From: Methylobacterium sp. Leaf91
Lineage (GTDB): Bacteria; Pseudomonadota; Alphaproteobacteria; Rhizobiales; Beijerinckiaceae
Assembly: GCF_001422815.1 (NCBI RefSeq)
Contig: NZ_LMMP01000003.1
Location: 264,185 to 328,184 of the forward strand
DNA: 64,000 nucleotides
Reading direction: 5' to 3'
Both the position numbers and the translations under genes were made by a program. Within the stretch, counting starts at the first letter, position 1. The number at the start of each line of letters is the position of its first letter. Below, in pieces: positions 54,996 to 64,000 of this stretch. The notes beneath the pieces were generated by a model. The model was given only the letters and a program-made list of their open reading frames with translations. It made no database searches and was not told the origin of the DNA.

Positions 54996-57900
54996 CTAGG
55001 ATTCCCGCGCCGTGTCCGGCGCCCTGCCCTCGCCGGTGGTGAACAGGCCGTAGCGCAGGGCCAGGGTCGGCAGGATCAGGAGGTTCAGGACCGTCGAGGT
55101 CACGAGGCCGCCGAGGATGACGATGGCCATCGGTCCCTCGATCTCGCGGCCGGGCTCGCCGGCTCCCAGCGCCAGGGGCAGCAGGCCGAGGCCGGTGACG
55201 AGGGAGGTCATCAGGATCGGCACCAGCCGGTCGGCGGCCCCTTCCACCGCCGTGTCGCGGTCCCACGCCCGGCCGTCGATGGCGACGAGATGCTCGTAAT
55301 GCGAGATCATCATGATGGTGTTGCGGAGCGAGATGCCGAACAGCGTCACGAAGCCGACGATGGAGCCGAGCGACAGCACGGCCCCAGTGGCGAAGACCGC
55401 CAGTACCCCGCCGACGAAGGCGAAGGGCAGGTTGACCAGGACCAGCATGAGGTTGCGCGCGCTGCCCGTGACCATGGCCAGCAGCAGCACGATGCCGAGG
55501 CCCGCGAGCCCGGAGAACAGCAGCAGGTCGCGCTTGGCCCGCGCCTGGGCTTCGGCCGAGCCTGAGAAACTCACATAGACGCCGCTCGGCAGGGCCACTT
55601 CCTTGGCGATCTTGCGCCGCGCCGCCTCGACGAAGGAGGCGACGTCGCGCCCCGTGACGTTGGCGGTGATGGCCTGGACGCGCTGGGCACCCTGATGCTG
55701 GACCTGGTAGCGCCCCGAGGTCTCGTAGATGTCCGCCACCTGGGCGAGGCGGATGAAGCGGCCGTTCGAGGAGCGCAAGGGGAGGTCGCCCAAAGCGGTG
55801 AGACGTCCCCTCGCCCCGGAATCGAGGATGACGAGGACGTTGAAGACCGCGTTGCCCTCATAGGTCTGGCCGACCACGTCGCCCTGATAGGCGGTGCGCA
55901 CCACCTCCATCACCTCGACGGCCGAGAGCCCCCAATGGCGCAGGTCGTTGGGCCGGAGCCCGACGTTGATCTGCGGCAGCCCGGCCGGGGAAGCCTGCTG
56001 GATGTCGGTGGCGCCGCGCACCTCGGCGAGTTCGCGGGCGATGTCGCGGGCGGCGGCCTCGATCCGGGCGAGGTCGTTGCCGAAGACGTTGATGACGACC
56101 GGCGCGGTGTAGCCTGAAACCGTCTCCTCGATGCGCTCGGTGAGGAAGGTCTTGAGCGAGAAGGCGGCACCGGGAAACCCCGCCATCAGGGTGCGGATAT
56201 CGGCCTCGGCCCTGCCCTGCCCCGCGCCGTCGAGCCCCGGTTCGAGGTCGATATGGATCTCGCTGTAATGGGTGCCGGCGGTGTCCTGCCCCGCCTCGGC
56301 GCGGCCGATCTGAGAAGCCACGGCGCGGATGCCGGGGATCTTCCGGAGTTCGGTGGTGATGCGGCCGCCGAGGCGCATGGATTCCCCGAGCGACGTGCCG
56401 GGCGCCGCCGCCATGTGCAGGATCAGGTGACCCTCCTTCAGGTCGGGCAGGAAGGTGCTGCCGAAGAAGGGGGTCGCGGCGGCGCCCGCCAGGGTCACCA
56501 GGATGCCGAAGGCGATGACGATGCGCGGTGCGCGGTTGATCCCCTGGAGGAGGCGGGTGTAGCCGCCGCGCGACCAGCGCATCACCGGCGGGTCGCGCAT
56601 GTCCGTCTCGCGCCGCCCGGTGAGGAGCATCATCGACAGAGCGGGGGTGACGGTGAGCGCCACGGCGAGCGAAGCCACCACCGCGAGGATGTAGGCGAGG
56701 GCGAGGGGGGCGAACAGCTTGCCGGCGATGCCGGACAGGACCAGCACCGGCAGGAACACCAGTAGTACCGCGAAGGTGGCGTAGGCGACCGCGGTGCGGA
56801 CTTCCAGGATGGCGTCGATGACCACCCTCCCCTCCGGGACGGGCGAAGCGAGGCGCCGGTTCTCGCGCAGGCGGCGCACCACGTTCTCGACGCCGATCAC
56901 CGCGTCGTCCACCACCTCGCCGATGGCGATGGCGAGGCCGCCCAACGTCATGGTGTTGAGGCTTTCGCCCATGGCCTGGAGCGCCACCACGGCGGCGATG
57001 AGGGAGAGCGGGATCGCCACCGACGAGATCACGCAGGTGCGCCAATCGTACAGGAAGGCGAACAGCACGACGACGACGAGGATGCCGCCGAGCCCGAGCG
57101 CCTGGAGCACGTTGGCATTGGCGATGGTGATGAAGTTCGCCGGCCGGAACAGATCCGGCCGCAAAGCCACGCCTTCCCGGTCGAGGGCCGGGCGCAGGTC
57201 TTCGAGGGCGGCCTCCACCCGGGCGGTGACCTCGCGGGTATTGGCGCCGTATTGCGCACCGACCATGAGGAGCACGCCGCGCTTGCCGTCCACCAGGGCG
57301 GCGCTGATCGGCGGCTCGCCGGCGGCGATCACGGTGGCGACGTCGCCGAGGGTGACGCTGGCGCCGCCCTCGTTGATAAGCACCGTGCGGGCCAGCTCCT
57401 CCGGGGTGAGCGACTGCCCCTCGGTCTGGAGGGTGACGCGCTGGTTGATCGTGTCGACGAAGCCCGCCCCGCGCACGCCGGTGGCCTTGCGGGCGGCGGC
57501 GAGCACGTCGTTCATGCCGATATTGTAGCGGATGAGGTCCGCCGGCCGGATCTGGACCTGGAGCGAGCGCACGGCGCCGCCATAGACCGAGACCTGACTG
57601 ACGCCCGGCACGGCCAGGAGCCGGAGGCGCACGGTCCAGTCGGCGATGGTGCGCAGGTCGAGGTCGGAGCGCCGCTCCGAGGTCAGGCCGACGAGGAGCA
57701 CGGTGCTGGTGGCCGAGGTGAGTGCGGTCATCGCCGGGGGCAGCACGCCCTGCGGCAGACGGCCGGCGAGCGCCGTCAGCCGCTCGGTGACGAGCTGGCG
57801 GACGCGGTAGACGTCGCTGCCGGTACCGAAGGTGACGGTGATGACCGACAGGCCCTGGATCGAGCTCGACCGCAGGGATTCGATCCCCGGCAAGCCGTTC

Positions 57901-58151
57901 ACCGCCACCTCGATCGGTTGGGTGACCAGCACCTCCACCTGTTCGGGATTGAGGCCGGGCGCCTCGGTCTGGACGACCACGGAGGGCGGGGCGAATTCCG
58001 GGAACACGTCGTATTTCGCGTCCCCCAGCACGTAGATGCCGTAGCCGGCGAGCGCGAGGCTGAGCGCCAGGACGATGCCGCGAAAGCGCACCGCGAAGGC
58101 GACGAGAGCCGCCTGGGGGCCGCTCGGGGAAGCGTTCGGAACGTCGCTCAC
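54996..58151 (-). CDS. Second RND efflux pump, CusA/CzcA family
   Basis: A 1051-residue pump. The N-terminus carries YDVFPEFAPPSVVVQTEAPG, and the relay helix LAIAIGEVVDDAVIGVENVVRRL is near residue 405. TPALSMMLL near residue 500 and LKEGHLILHMAAAPGTSL near residue 570 also match the group. It starts with GTG 58151, one base after the stop codon of its adaptor gene. It is related to the pump at 37-40 kb but clearly different. Its substrate cannot be assigned; it lacks Cys/His-rich neighbours. Confidence 0.95.
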   Translation of the reverse strand: MSDVPNASPSGPQAALVAFAVRFRGIVLALSLALAGYGIYVLGDAKYDVFPEFAPPSVVVQTEAPGLNPEQVEVLVTQPIEVAVNGLPGIESLRSSSIQGLSVITVTFGTGSDVYRVRQLVTERLTALAGRLPQGVLPPAMTALTSATSTVLLVGLTSERRSDLDLRTIADWTVRLRLLAVPGVSQVSVYGGAVRSLQVQIRPADLIRYNIGMNDVLAAARKATGVRGAGFVDTINQRVTLQTEGQSLTPEELARTVLINEGGASVTLGDVATVIAAGEPPISAALVDGKRGVLLMVGAQYGANTREVTARVEAALEDLRPALDREGVALRPDLFRPANFITIANANVLQALGLGGILVVVVLFAFLYDWRTCVISSVAIPLSLIAAVVALQAMGESLNTMTLGGLAIAIGEVVDDAVIGVENVVRRLRENRRLASPVPEGRVVIDAILEVRTAVAYATFAVLLVFLPVLVLSGIAGKLFAPLALAYILAVVASLAVALTVTPALSMMLLTGRRETDMRDPPVMRWSRGGYTRLLQGINRAPRIVIAFGILVTLAGAAATPFFGSTFLPDLKEGHLILHMAAAPGTSLGESMRLGGRITTELRKIPGIRAVASQIGRAEAGQDTAGTHYSEIHIDLEPGLDGAGQGRAEADIRTLMAGFPGAAFSLKTFLTERIEETVSGYTAPVVINVFGNDLARIEAAARDIARELAEVRGATDIQQASPAGLPQINVGLRPNDLRHWGLSAVEVMEVVRTAYQGDVVGQTYEGNAVFNVLVILDSGARGRLTALGDLPLRSSNGRFIRLAQVADIYETSGRYQVQHQGAQRVQAITANVTGRDVASFVEAARRKIAKEVALPSGVYVSFSGSAEAQARAKRDLLLFSGLAGLGIVLLLAMVTGSARNLMLVLVNLPFAFVGGVLAVFATGAVLSLGSIVGFVTLFGISLRNTIMMISHYEHLVAIDGRAWDRDTAVEGAADRLVPILMTSLVTGLGLLPLALGAGEPGREIEGPMAIVILGGLVTSTVLNLLILPTLALRYGLFTTGEGRAPDTARES

Positions 58152-58152
58152 G

Positions 58153-59217
58153 TCAATCGTCGTCCACGCCGCCGGAGACGGAGAGCAGGCTCTTCATCTC
58201 CTCGGACAAGAGCGCCTGCGCGCCCGTCAGCACGATCTCGGTCTCACCGGGCAGGTCCTCCACCACATAGGCATCGGCCGACATGGGCGGGTCGGCCTTG
58301 AGAGCGTGGCGGGCGAAGGCGTCGGGCGCCACCGCGCGGTAGATCCAGGTTCCGCCCTGCCAATGCACCACCGCATCCTCGGGCACGCTGATGCCGGTGA
58401 CGCTCCGGTCGGAGGCGAGGAAGGCGAGCATGCTCATGCCGGGCAGGAAGCCGCTATCGCCCGGCACGGTGTAGAAGTAGCTGAGGCCCTGGATGCGCTG
58501 GTCGGTGCGGGTGGCCGGCGAGACGTAGCGCAGCGCGATCCGCGCGCTCTGCGGCGGCACCTCGGCGAAGGCGGCGGCGGGTTGGCCCTTGATGCTCTCG
58601 CCCGGCGGCAGGGTCACTTGGACCAGGAAGTCGACGCGCTCGATCAGCCGGGTGATGGCCGGCGAGCGCTCGACGATGGCCCGTCCGATCACCGGCCCCC
58701 ATTCCTGCTGCGCGGTGGCGGCAAGGGTGCGGACCTGCGATTCCGCCGCCGCCAGAGCGGCCTGATCGGTCTGAAACGTGCCCTCGGTGGTCTCGACCTG
58801 GACGGTGGTGGCGTAGGGGCCGAGATTCTTGGCGCGCTGGAAGGCGTTGCGCGAGACCTCGACCCGGGCCTGGGCGGTCTGGAGCTGCGCCCTGGCGCTG
58901 GCGTAGGAATTGGTCAGGTCGGTGACCCTGGCGACGTCGAGGACGCTGCCATAGGCCTGGAGTTCCTCGCGGTGCGGCGCGTAAGGGCGGACCTGCGTGG
59001 CGATGCCGAGACGCTCGCGCTCCTCCGGCTTGAGCCGGACCACGGTGCGCCCGTCCTCGATGGCGGTGCGCTGAGCCGGAAGATGACGCGGGGCAGGGGG
59101 ACCGGGGGCGACCCGCTCCCGCAGTTCGGCGATGAGGGCCGTGCCGGCTTCGCTCACCGCGAAGGCGGCGATTCCGGCCACGATTCCCGCGAAGAGGAGA
59201 CCACGCACCCACGACAC
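58153..59217 (-). CDS. Periplasmic adaptor for the second RND pump
   Basis: About 354 residues, CusB/HlyD type: one N-terminal membrane anchor (GLLFAGIVAGIAAFAVS), EERERLGIATQVRPY, a coiled-coil region (NSYASARAQLQTAQARVEVSRNAFQRAKNL), and barrel domains to the C-terminus. The GTG at 59217 is preferred because a GGGGAGGG ribosome site precedes it; the frame stays open to 59346 (an Arg/Gly-rich segment). It is immediately before the pump gene and divergent from alkA. Confidence 0.85.
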   Translation of the reverse strand: MSWVRGLLFAGIVAGIAAFAVSEAGTALIAELRERVAPGPPAPRHLPAQRTAIEDGRTVVRLKPEERERLGIATQVRPYAPHREELQAYGSVLDVARVTDLTNSYASARAQLQTAQARVEVSRNAFQRAKNLGPYATTVQVETTEGTFQTDQAALAAAESQVRTLAATAQQEWGPVIGRAIVERSPAITRLIERVDFLVQVTLPPGESIKGQPAAAFAEVPPQSARIALRYVSPATRTDQRIQGLSYFYTVPGDSGFLPGMSMLAFLASDRSVTGISVPEDAVVHWQGGTWIYRAVAPDAFARHALKADPPMSADAYVVEDLPGETEIVLTGAQALLSEEMKSLLSVSGGVDDD

Positions 59218-59417
59218 CAGAACCGCCCTCCCCGGCCTCGCGATCGATACGCCGCGTTGTCCCTCGTGAACGGATACAGCGTCGCCCCGCAACCCGATAC
59301 GGGCGATGCCGGATTTTCCCGTCCTGCCTCTCGTCCTGCCTCGCACCGTTGCGCCGGCCTGCGCGCGGTTTCGCGATTCCCGCGGCCGTGAGATGGTGGA
59401 GGCGGCCGGAGAGCGTC

Positions 59418-60362
59418 GTGACCCATATCATCCCGCTGCCCTACAGGCCGCCCTACGACTGGCCCGCGATCCTGGCCTATCTCGGCGGCCGGGCCATTCC
59501 GGGTGTCGAGGTGGTGACGGCGGACGCCTATGCCCGGACCGTCTTCATCGGCGGGCTCCCCGGCACGATCTCCGTCATGCAGGGCGGGGACGATGCCCTC
59601 GTCGCGACGGTGGATCATCCCGATCCGGCGATTCTGCCGGACGTTCTGGCACGGCTGAGGCCGATGTTCGATCTCGATGCCGACCCGGCCCTGATCGCGG
59701 CCGCGCTCTCGCGCCACCCCGACCTCGCCCCCCTCGTGGCCGAACGGCCGGGCCTGCGGGTTCCGGGCGCCTGGGACGGGTTCGAGATCGCGGTACGCGC
59801 CATTCTCGGACAGCAGGTCTCGGTGAATGCGGCGACCCGGCTCGCCGGCCGACTGGTTGCCGCCTTCGGTGAAGCGCTGGCGCCGGACTACGCCGGAACG
59901 GGGCTGACCCACCTGTTCCCGACGCCGGATCGCCTGCTCGATGCAGACGTGGCCGCGCCCCTCGGCATGCCGGGGGCACGCGGCAGAGCGATCAGCGCCC
60001 TCGCGGCGGAGGCCCATGCGAATCCCGCTCTGTTCGCACGGGGACGCGGACTCGATCCGGCGGTGGCCGCCCTGAGGGCGTTGAGCGGGATCGGCGAGTG
60101 GACGGCGCAGTACATCGCCCTCAGGGCCTTGCGCGAACCGGATGCGCTGCCGGCGAGCGACCTCGCCCTGCTCCGGTCCCTCGATACCGGGGCGGGGCGT
60201 CCGACACCGGCGCAATTGCTCGTCCGGGCCGAAGCCTGGCGGCCCTGGCGGGCCTACGCCGCAGTGCATCTCTGGACGAGCGACGCCGCGCGGATCGCCG
60301 CCGCCCTGCCTGTCCCCAAACCCGCCGCCAAGCGCCGCCCTCCCCGGCCCGTCTCCGAGTAG
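59418..60362 (+). CDS. alkA: DNA-3-methyladenine glycosylase II (AlkA-like)
   Basis: A 314-residue base-excision glycosylase. An AlkA N-terminal domain (PYRPPYDWPAILAYLGGRAIPGVE) leads. Then GFEIAVRAILGQQVSVNAATRLAGRL near residue 120-145, the helix-hairpin-helix LSGIGEWTAQYIALRAL near residue 215 and the catalytic Asp in LPASDLALLRS. It removes alkylated purines. GTG 59418 is chosen as the family N-terminus; no ada gene is adjacent. Confidence 0.93.
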   Translation: MTHIIPLPYRPPYDWPAILAYLGGRAIPGVEVVTADAYARTVFIGGLPGTISVMQGGDDALVATVDHPDPAILPDVLARLRPMFDLDADPALIAAALSRHPDLAPLVAERPGLRVPGAWDGFEIAVRAILGQQVSVNAATRLAGRLVAAFGEALAPDYAGTGLTHLFPTPDRLLDADVAAPLGMPGARGRAISALAAEAHANPALFARGRGLDPAVAALRALSGIGEWTAQYIALRALREPDALPASDLALLRSLDTGAGRPTPAQLLVRAEAWRPWRAYAAVHLWTSDAARIAAALPVPKPAAKRRPPRPVSE

Positions 60363-60480
60363 GATCCGTGATGTCAGCCCTGCTTCCGGCGGCCTTGCTC
60401 AGCCCGTCATGGGCGGGACAGAAGGGGATGGCGGTACCGCCAGCGAAGAAACATCTCCGAGCAAAGCCCCCGAAGGGATC

Positions 60481-61425
60481 ATGACCTCTCCGTCCGCCTC
60501 CCCCGGCCCGGCCGTCGAGACCCGTGGCGCCGGGGCCGCCTACCCGCTCCTCCTGTTCACGACCCTGCTGTGGGGCGGCAACGTGGTCGCGGGCAAATGG
60601 GCCGTCGGGGAAGTCTCGCCTCAGGTGCTCACCTGCCTGCGCTGGGCCTTCGCCTGCCTCGCGCTGGCCTGGCCGGCCTGGCGCGGGATCGTGGCCGAGC
60701 GCCACCTGATCGCGCGCCACTGGCGCTACGTCCTCCTGATGGGGGCCTGCGGCTACACCGCCTATGCGAGCCTGTTCTACGCCGCCGGCATCTACACCAC
60801 CGGCGTCAACGTCGCGCTGTTCCAGGGAGCGATTCCGGTCCTCGTCATCCTGCTGAACTACGTCGTGCACCGCGTCGCCGTCACCGGAGCGCAGATCCTC
60901 GGCGTCGTCATCACCCTCGGCGGCGCGGGCGTCGCGGCGACCCACGGCGACTGGCACATCCTGTCGACGCTCTCCTTCAACATCGGCGACATGCTGATGC
61001 TCGGCGCCTGCCTGCTCTATGCCGGCTACACCGTCGCCCTCGCCGACCGGCCCAAGATGTCCGGCCTGACCTTCTTCTCGGCGATGGCGCTGGCGGCCCT
61101 CGTGACCTCCCTGCCCGCCCTCGTCCTCGAACAGGCTGCCGGAACCCTGATCTGGCCGACACCGAAGGGGTGGGCCATCGTCGCTTTCGTGGCCCTCGGC
61201 CCGTCCCTGATCGCCCAGCTCTCGTTCATGCGGGGCGTCGAATTGATCGGCCCGAACCGCGCGGGGGTGTTCGTGAACCTCGTGCCGATCTTCGGCTCGG
61301 GCCTCGCCATCCTCGTCGTCGGCGAAGCGTTCCAATGGTACCAGGCCGCGGCCTTGGCCCTCGTGCTTGGCGGCATCGTCATCGCCGAGCGCTTCGGCCG
61401 CCGCGAACGCCCGGGCGGCGGGTGA
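60481..61425 (+). CDS. EamA-family transporter (DMT superfamily)
   Basis: A 314-residue membrane protein with about ten helices in two EamA repeats, LLLFTTLLWGGNVVAGKWAV in the first and FLGACLLYAGYTVALAD-like in the second. PNRAGVFVNLVPIFGSGLAILVVGEAF is a common EamA block near residue 250. Substrates of the family range over metabolites and amino acids; none can be named. It starts 118 bases after alkA. Confidence 0.9.
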   Translation: MTSPSASPGPAVETRGAGAAYPLLLFTTLLWGGNVVAGKWAVGEVSPQVLTCLRWAFACLALAWPAWRGIVAERHLIARHWRYVLLMGACGYTAYASLFYAAGIYTTGVNVALFQGAIPVLVILLNYVVHRVAVTGAQILGVVITLGGAGVAATHGDWHILSTLSFNIGDMLMLGACLLYAGYTVALADRPKMSGLTFFSAMALAALVTSLPALVLEQAAGTLIWPTPKGWAIVAFVALGPSLIAQLSFMRGVELIGPNRAGVFVNLVPIFGSGLAILVVGEAFQWYQAAALALVLGGIVIAERFGRRERPGGG

Positions 61426-61440
61426 GGCGAGACGTCCGGT

Positions 61441-61917
61441 TCAGCCGGCGGCCGCACGCTCGAGGGCGGCGATGTCGAGCTTGATCATGTCCTGCATGGC
61501 GGAGAAGACGCGGCTCGCCACGGCCGGATCGGGGTCGGCCAGCAACCGGGGGAGGATCGTGGGTACGATCTGCCAGGGCACTCCCCACCTATCCCGGAGC
61601 CAGCCGCACATGATCTCGGCCCCGCCATCCGCGATGAGCGCCGTCCATAACCGATCGACCTCGTCCTGGTCGGCGCAGGCCACCGAGATCGAAGCGGCGG
61701 TGCCGTAATCGGCCGTGGCGCCTCCGTTCAGGGCCTGAAAGCTCTGTCCGCCGAGGGTGAAGGCCACCTGCAGCGCATCGCCCGCCTCCCCGCCCGGCCA
61801 GGGTCCAGGCGAGCGCTGGACATGGTCGATCCGCGAATCGGGGACGAGGGAGACGTAGAGGCCGACCGCCGCCTCGATATCCCTCCCGAACCACAGGCAG
61901 GTGCTGACCTTGGGCAT
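61441..61917 (-). CDS. VOC-family protein, PhnB-like
   Basis: A 158-residue vicinal-oxygen-chelate fold protein. The start MPKVSTCLWFGRDIEAAVGLYVSLVPDSRI and the C-terminal CGWLRDRWGVPWQIVPTILPRLL match PhnB-like proteins, sometimes called 3-demethylubiquinone-9 3-methyltransferase in annotation. The catalytic role is unproved. The gene ends close to the convergent EamA transporter gene. Confidence 0.9.
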   Translation of the reverse strand: MPKVSTCLWFGRDIEAAVGLYVSLVPDSRIDHVQRSPGPWPGGEAGDALQVAFTLGGQSFQALNGGATADYGTAASISVACADQDEVDRLWTALIADGGAEIMCGWLRDRWGVPWQIVPTILPRLLADPDPAVASRVFSAMQDMIKLDIAALERAAAG

Positions 61918-61979
61918 CGTCGACTCCTCTCGCGAGACCGGGCCCGGATGAGGATATCAACGATCCGGTCCCGATCCCA

Positions 61980-62759
61980 TCAGATGATGAGTCCCCGCCG
62001 CAGGGCGATGGCGACGGCCTGGGTGCGGTTGGCGGTGCCGAGCTTGGCGCGGGCGGAGCGCAGGTGGAAATCGACGCCATGGGCGGAGATCCCCATGACC
62101 TCGCCGATCTCCCAATCGGTCTTGCCTTCGGCCGCCCATTGCAGGGCCTCGCGCTCGCGCGGGGCGAGGCGCGCGGAGGCCGCCGGGCTCTGCCCGTTCA
62201 GCAGCAGCAGGTGGCCGAACGCGTAGGTGGCGATCAGTTGGAGCATGCCGCGATCCGCCGGATCGATGGCGAGGCGCTCGCCCGAGACGCTGAACCCGGC
62301 GGTCTCGCCGTCGAGGGTCATCAGCGGGATCGTCAGGCCGTCGCGCAGATGGAAATCCGCAGCCTCGTCCATCACCCTGCGCGCCAGGGGATCGTCGGCA
62401 TGCTCATCGGTGGCGTCGCTCCAGGCGAAAGGCGCGGTCGAGTAGCCGAGGCGCTGCACCGTGGGGTCGTGGAAGGCATAGCCGCGCGTCAGGTAGCGCC
62501 GGCCCCATTCCATCGGGAAGGTGTTGAGCAGGACGTGGCCGCGCTGCTGGCGGACGGACGTGCCCCGCCCCGGCACCGTGGCCGCCATGATATGAGCGAC
62601 GCCGAGATCCGCCAGTTCCGCCGCCAGAACCCGGGCGACGTCCTCGCCGCTCGCCGTCCGGTCGAGGGAACGGAGGAAGCCGAGGGTCTGATCGAGGGAT
62701 TTGCGCGTCACCCGCGTTCTCGCCGGAGAATCCGACCACCATTCATGGTCGAGAAACAT
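61980..62759 (-). CDS. LuxR-type regulator with autoinducer-binding domain (solo)
   Basis: A 259-residue regulator. The autoinducer-binding domain (about residues 25-180) shows the W, Y and DP residues of acyl-homoserine-lactone receptors (MEWGRRYLTRGYAFHDPTVQ, then APFAWSD). The C-terminal HTH is APREREALQWAAEGKTDWEIGEVMGISAHGVDFHLRSARAKLG. There is no luxI synthase in the window, so it is a LuxR solo here. It may sense a signal made elsewhere in the genome or by neighbours. Confidence 0.92.
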   Translation of the reverse strand: MFLDHEWWSDSPARTRVTRKSLDQTLGFLRSLDRTASGEDVARVLAAELADLGVAHIMAATVPGRGTSVRQQRGHVLLNTFPMEWGRRYLTRGYAFHDPTVQRLGYSTAPFAWSDATDEHADDPLARRVMDEAADFHLRDGLTIPLMTLDGETAGFSVSGERLAIDPADRGMLQLIATYAFGHLLLLNGQSPAASARLAPREREALQWAAEGKTDWEIGEVMGISAHGVDFHLRSARAKLGTANRTQAVAIALRRGLII

Positions 62760-62837
62760 GTGGGCAACAGAACTCTAGATTGTCAACGACTCCGTTCGGC
62801 CGGAACCGGCCTTACGCGGGCAAGTCATGGGACGGTG

Positions 62838-63269
62838 TTATCCGAACAGGTCGACCGTCCTGAAACCGTTCGCTTCCAGTCGTTCGGCCAGGACGCGGCG
62901 GTGGCATCGCTCCGGGTCGCGCTCGAAGCAGAGGAGGCAGGTCGGCGCCCGCGAGGCGACCTCGCACAGGGCGGCGAGGGCGAGCCCGCCATCGGCGGTG
63001 TCGAGCACCTCTTCGCAGTAGATCCGGCGCATCAGCGCGGCATCATGGGCCCTCGCAGCCTCTCTCCCGGCCTTCGGCGTGCCGAGTTCCCGCGCATGCG
63101 CATAGGTGAGGCCCGCCTCTTCCAGGCTCGTCTTCAGCGCGTTCTTCGAGAAGCCCCGCTTGCGCGAATTGGCCACCGCGCGAACGTCGGCCAGCGTCGC
63201 GACGCCGGCATCCTTCAAAGTCGCCACGAAACGCTCGGAATCCAGCCCTTCGTAACCGATGGTGAACAA
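62838..63269 (-). CDS. DUF488-family protein
   Basis: A 143-residue protein of the DUF488 family. The opening FTIGYEGLDSERFVATL, the block LADVRAVANSRKRGFSKNAL near residue 28 and CFERDPERCHRRVLAE near residue 115 are signatures. Its biochemical role is not known. The start reads TTG at 63269; the frame is also open upstream to a CTG, so the exact start is uncertain. Confidence 0.85.
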   Translation of the reverse strand: MFTIGYEGLDSERFVATLKDAGVATLADVRAVANSRKRGFSKNALKTSLEEAGLTYAHARELGTPKAGREAARAHDAALMRRIYCEEVLDTADGGLALAALCEVASRAPTCLLCFERDPERCHRRVLAERLEANGFRTVDLFG

Positions 63270-63484
63270 AACCTTGTCCAGACTCCCCTCCCCTCGAAAT
63301 GCCTGATCGGCTCGGGACTTAGCATCCGCGACCGGCCTGCGGCGAAAGCGCCTGAATCCACCCTATGTGGTTCGTCCGCAACGAGTTCCGGAATTCCGCC
63401 GCATTGCCGTCAAAGCTCTGTTAACCGCACGGGGCCATCCCTTACCCATGAGTGTAGCGCGTGAGAACGGTGGACCGGGCATCA

Positions 63485-64000
63485 ATGTCGCTTGAGAACG
63501 GGATCGCCCCGACAGACTTGGCCGTGATGCCACGCAACGCCGCGATGCGCTGGGCCAAACGCTCGCTGACCGCCGCACTGCTCGCGACGCTCGCGGCCTG
63601 CGCCGGCAACCAGAGCGATTTCTATCCCACAAAGGGTGACGTGAAGCCCCATCCGGGGGTCGCGCGTGCCAAGCAGCACCCGATCCAGGGCATCGACATC
63701 TCGAAATGGCAGGGGCCGATCGACTGGGCCTCGGTGCGCGGAGCCGGCACGCAGTTCGCCTTCATCAAGGCGACGGAGGGCGGCGACCACGTGGACGAAC
63801 GCTTCCGCGCCAATTGGGAGGGAGCCGCCAAGGCCGGCGTGCCGCGCGGAGCCTACCATTTCGTGTTCTGGTGCCGCTCGGCCCAGGATCAGGTGGAGTG
63901 GTTCAAGAAGAACGTCCCCAACGATCCCACCGCCCTGCCCCCCGTCCTCGACGTGGAATGGAACGGCCATTCGCAGCTCTGCCCGAAGAAGCTGCCGAAG
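63485..64000 (+). CDS. GH25 lysozyme-like lipoprotein (partial, runs off the window)
   Basis: 172 codons are visible. A signal sequence with lipobox LLATLAACAG near residue 38 is followed by the GH25 muramidase domain: QGIDISKWQGPIDW near residue 70, FIKATEGGDHVDE near residue 95, GAYHFVFW near residue 120 and VLDVEWNGHS near residue 155, where the catalytic Asp and Glu lie. Starts at 63527 and 63545 are also possible and would shorten the N-terminus before the signal. It probably cuts peptidoglycan at the cell envelope. Confidence 0.88.
   Translation, partial: MSLENGIAPTDLAVMPRNAAMRWAKRSLTAALLATLAACAGNQSDFYPTKGDVKPHPGVARAKQHPIQGIDISKWQGPIDWASVRGAGTQFAFIKATEGGDHVDERFRANWEGAAKAGVPRGAYHFVFWCRSAQDQVEWFKKNVPNDPTALPPVLDVEWNGHSQLCPKKLPK

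Noticed and set aside
1..64000. tRNA, rRNA, riboswitch or insertion-sequence features
   Set aside because: No cloverleaf with a TTCGA arm, no transposase motif and no cobalamin or other riboswitch was recognised in the gaps by eye; a covariance-model scan would be needed to exclude small RNAs.

Overview
The window is a 64 kb stretch of high-G+C chromosome from an alphaproteobacterium, most likely of the Rhizobiales/Hyphomicrobiales and plausibly Methylobacterium-like. This is inferred from the gene order dgt-argS-SPOR-nagZ-tatABC-serS-surE-pcm-M23 followed by yajC-secD-secF, from cobF and trmFO, from a good match to the alphaproteobacterial EcfG stress promoter, and from the strong G/C third-position bias. 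No rRNA, tRNA, CRISPR array, phage or transposase was seen. Most genes are ordinary chromosomal housekeeping genes; accessory character is concentrated at about 25.7-37 kb and 36.8-45.5 kb.

Layout. 0-4.3 kb: the end of a surface-glycan glycosyltransferase, aspS, a small WYL-like protein and rnd. 4.3-8.6 kb: a large unidentified exported protein, erpA divergent from dgt, and a cytoplasmic SGNH hydrolase. 8.8-19.8 kb: a long forward run of argS, a SPOR-domain protein, nagZ, tatABC, serS, surE, pcm and an NlpD-like LytM lipoprotein, ending at a strong terminator. 19.9-25.5 kb: a DUF815 ATPase (reverse), then yajC-secD-secF and two small genes whose human homologues are complex I assembly factors. 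25.7-30 kb: a manganese catalase behind a near-perfect EcfG promoter, a lactate permease, a GNAT acetyltransferase and a small lipoprotein. 30-37 kb: trmFO, an HtrA-like protein that has lost its catalytic triad, an ECF sigma/anti-sigma pair, a hydroxypyruvate-isomerase-like protein and an RTX M10 metalloprotease.

36.8-42.6 kb holds a reverse-strand metal-efflux operon: a Cys/His-rich exported protein, an enlarged periplasmic adaptor, a CusA/CzcA-type RND pump and a DUF305 protein. A second RND pump-adaptor pair lies at 55-59.2 kb. Neither operon has its own outer-membrane channel gene. Between them lie cobF, a PAS protein, a ParA/ribbon-helix-helix pair with repeats upstream, rlpA, a D,D-carboxypeptidase, and the conserved run tmk-holB-metG-tatD-MBL hydrolase. 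The right end has alkA, an EamA transporter, a VOC protein, a LuxR-type regulator without a neighbouring luxI, a DUF488 protein and the start of a GH25 lysozyme lipoprotein.

Functional themes are envelope growth and division (SPOR, NagZ, LytM, RlpA, carboxypeptidase, GH25), protein export (Tat, YajC-SecDF), translation (AspRS, ArgRS, SerRS, MetRS, TrmFO) and metal/oxidative stress (two RND pumps, DUF305, Mn catalase). The least explained parts are the efflux operon with its fused adaptor and Cys-rich partner, the ParA-RHH cassette, the inactive HtrA-like protein and the 615-residue exported protein.
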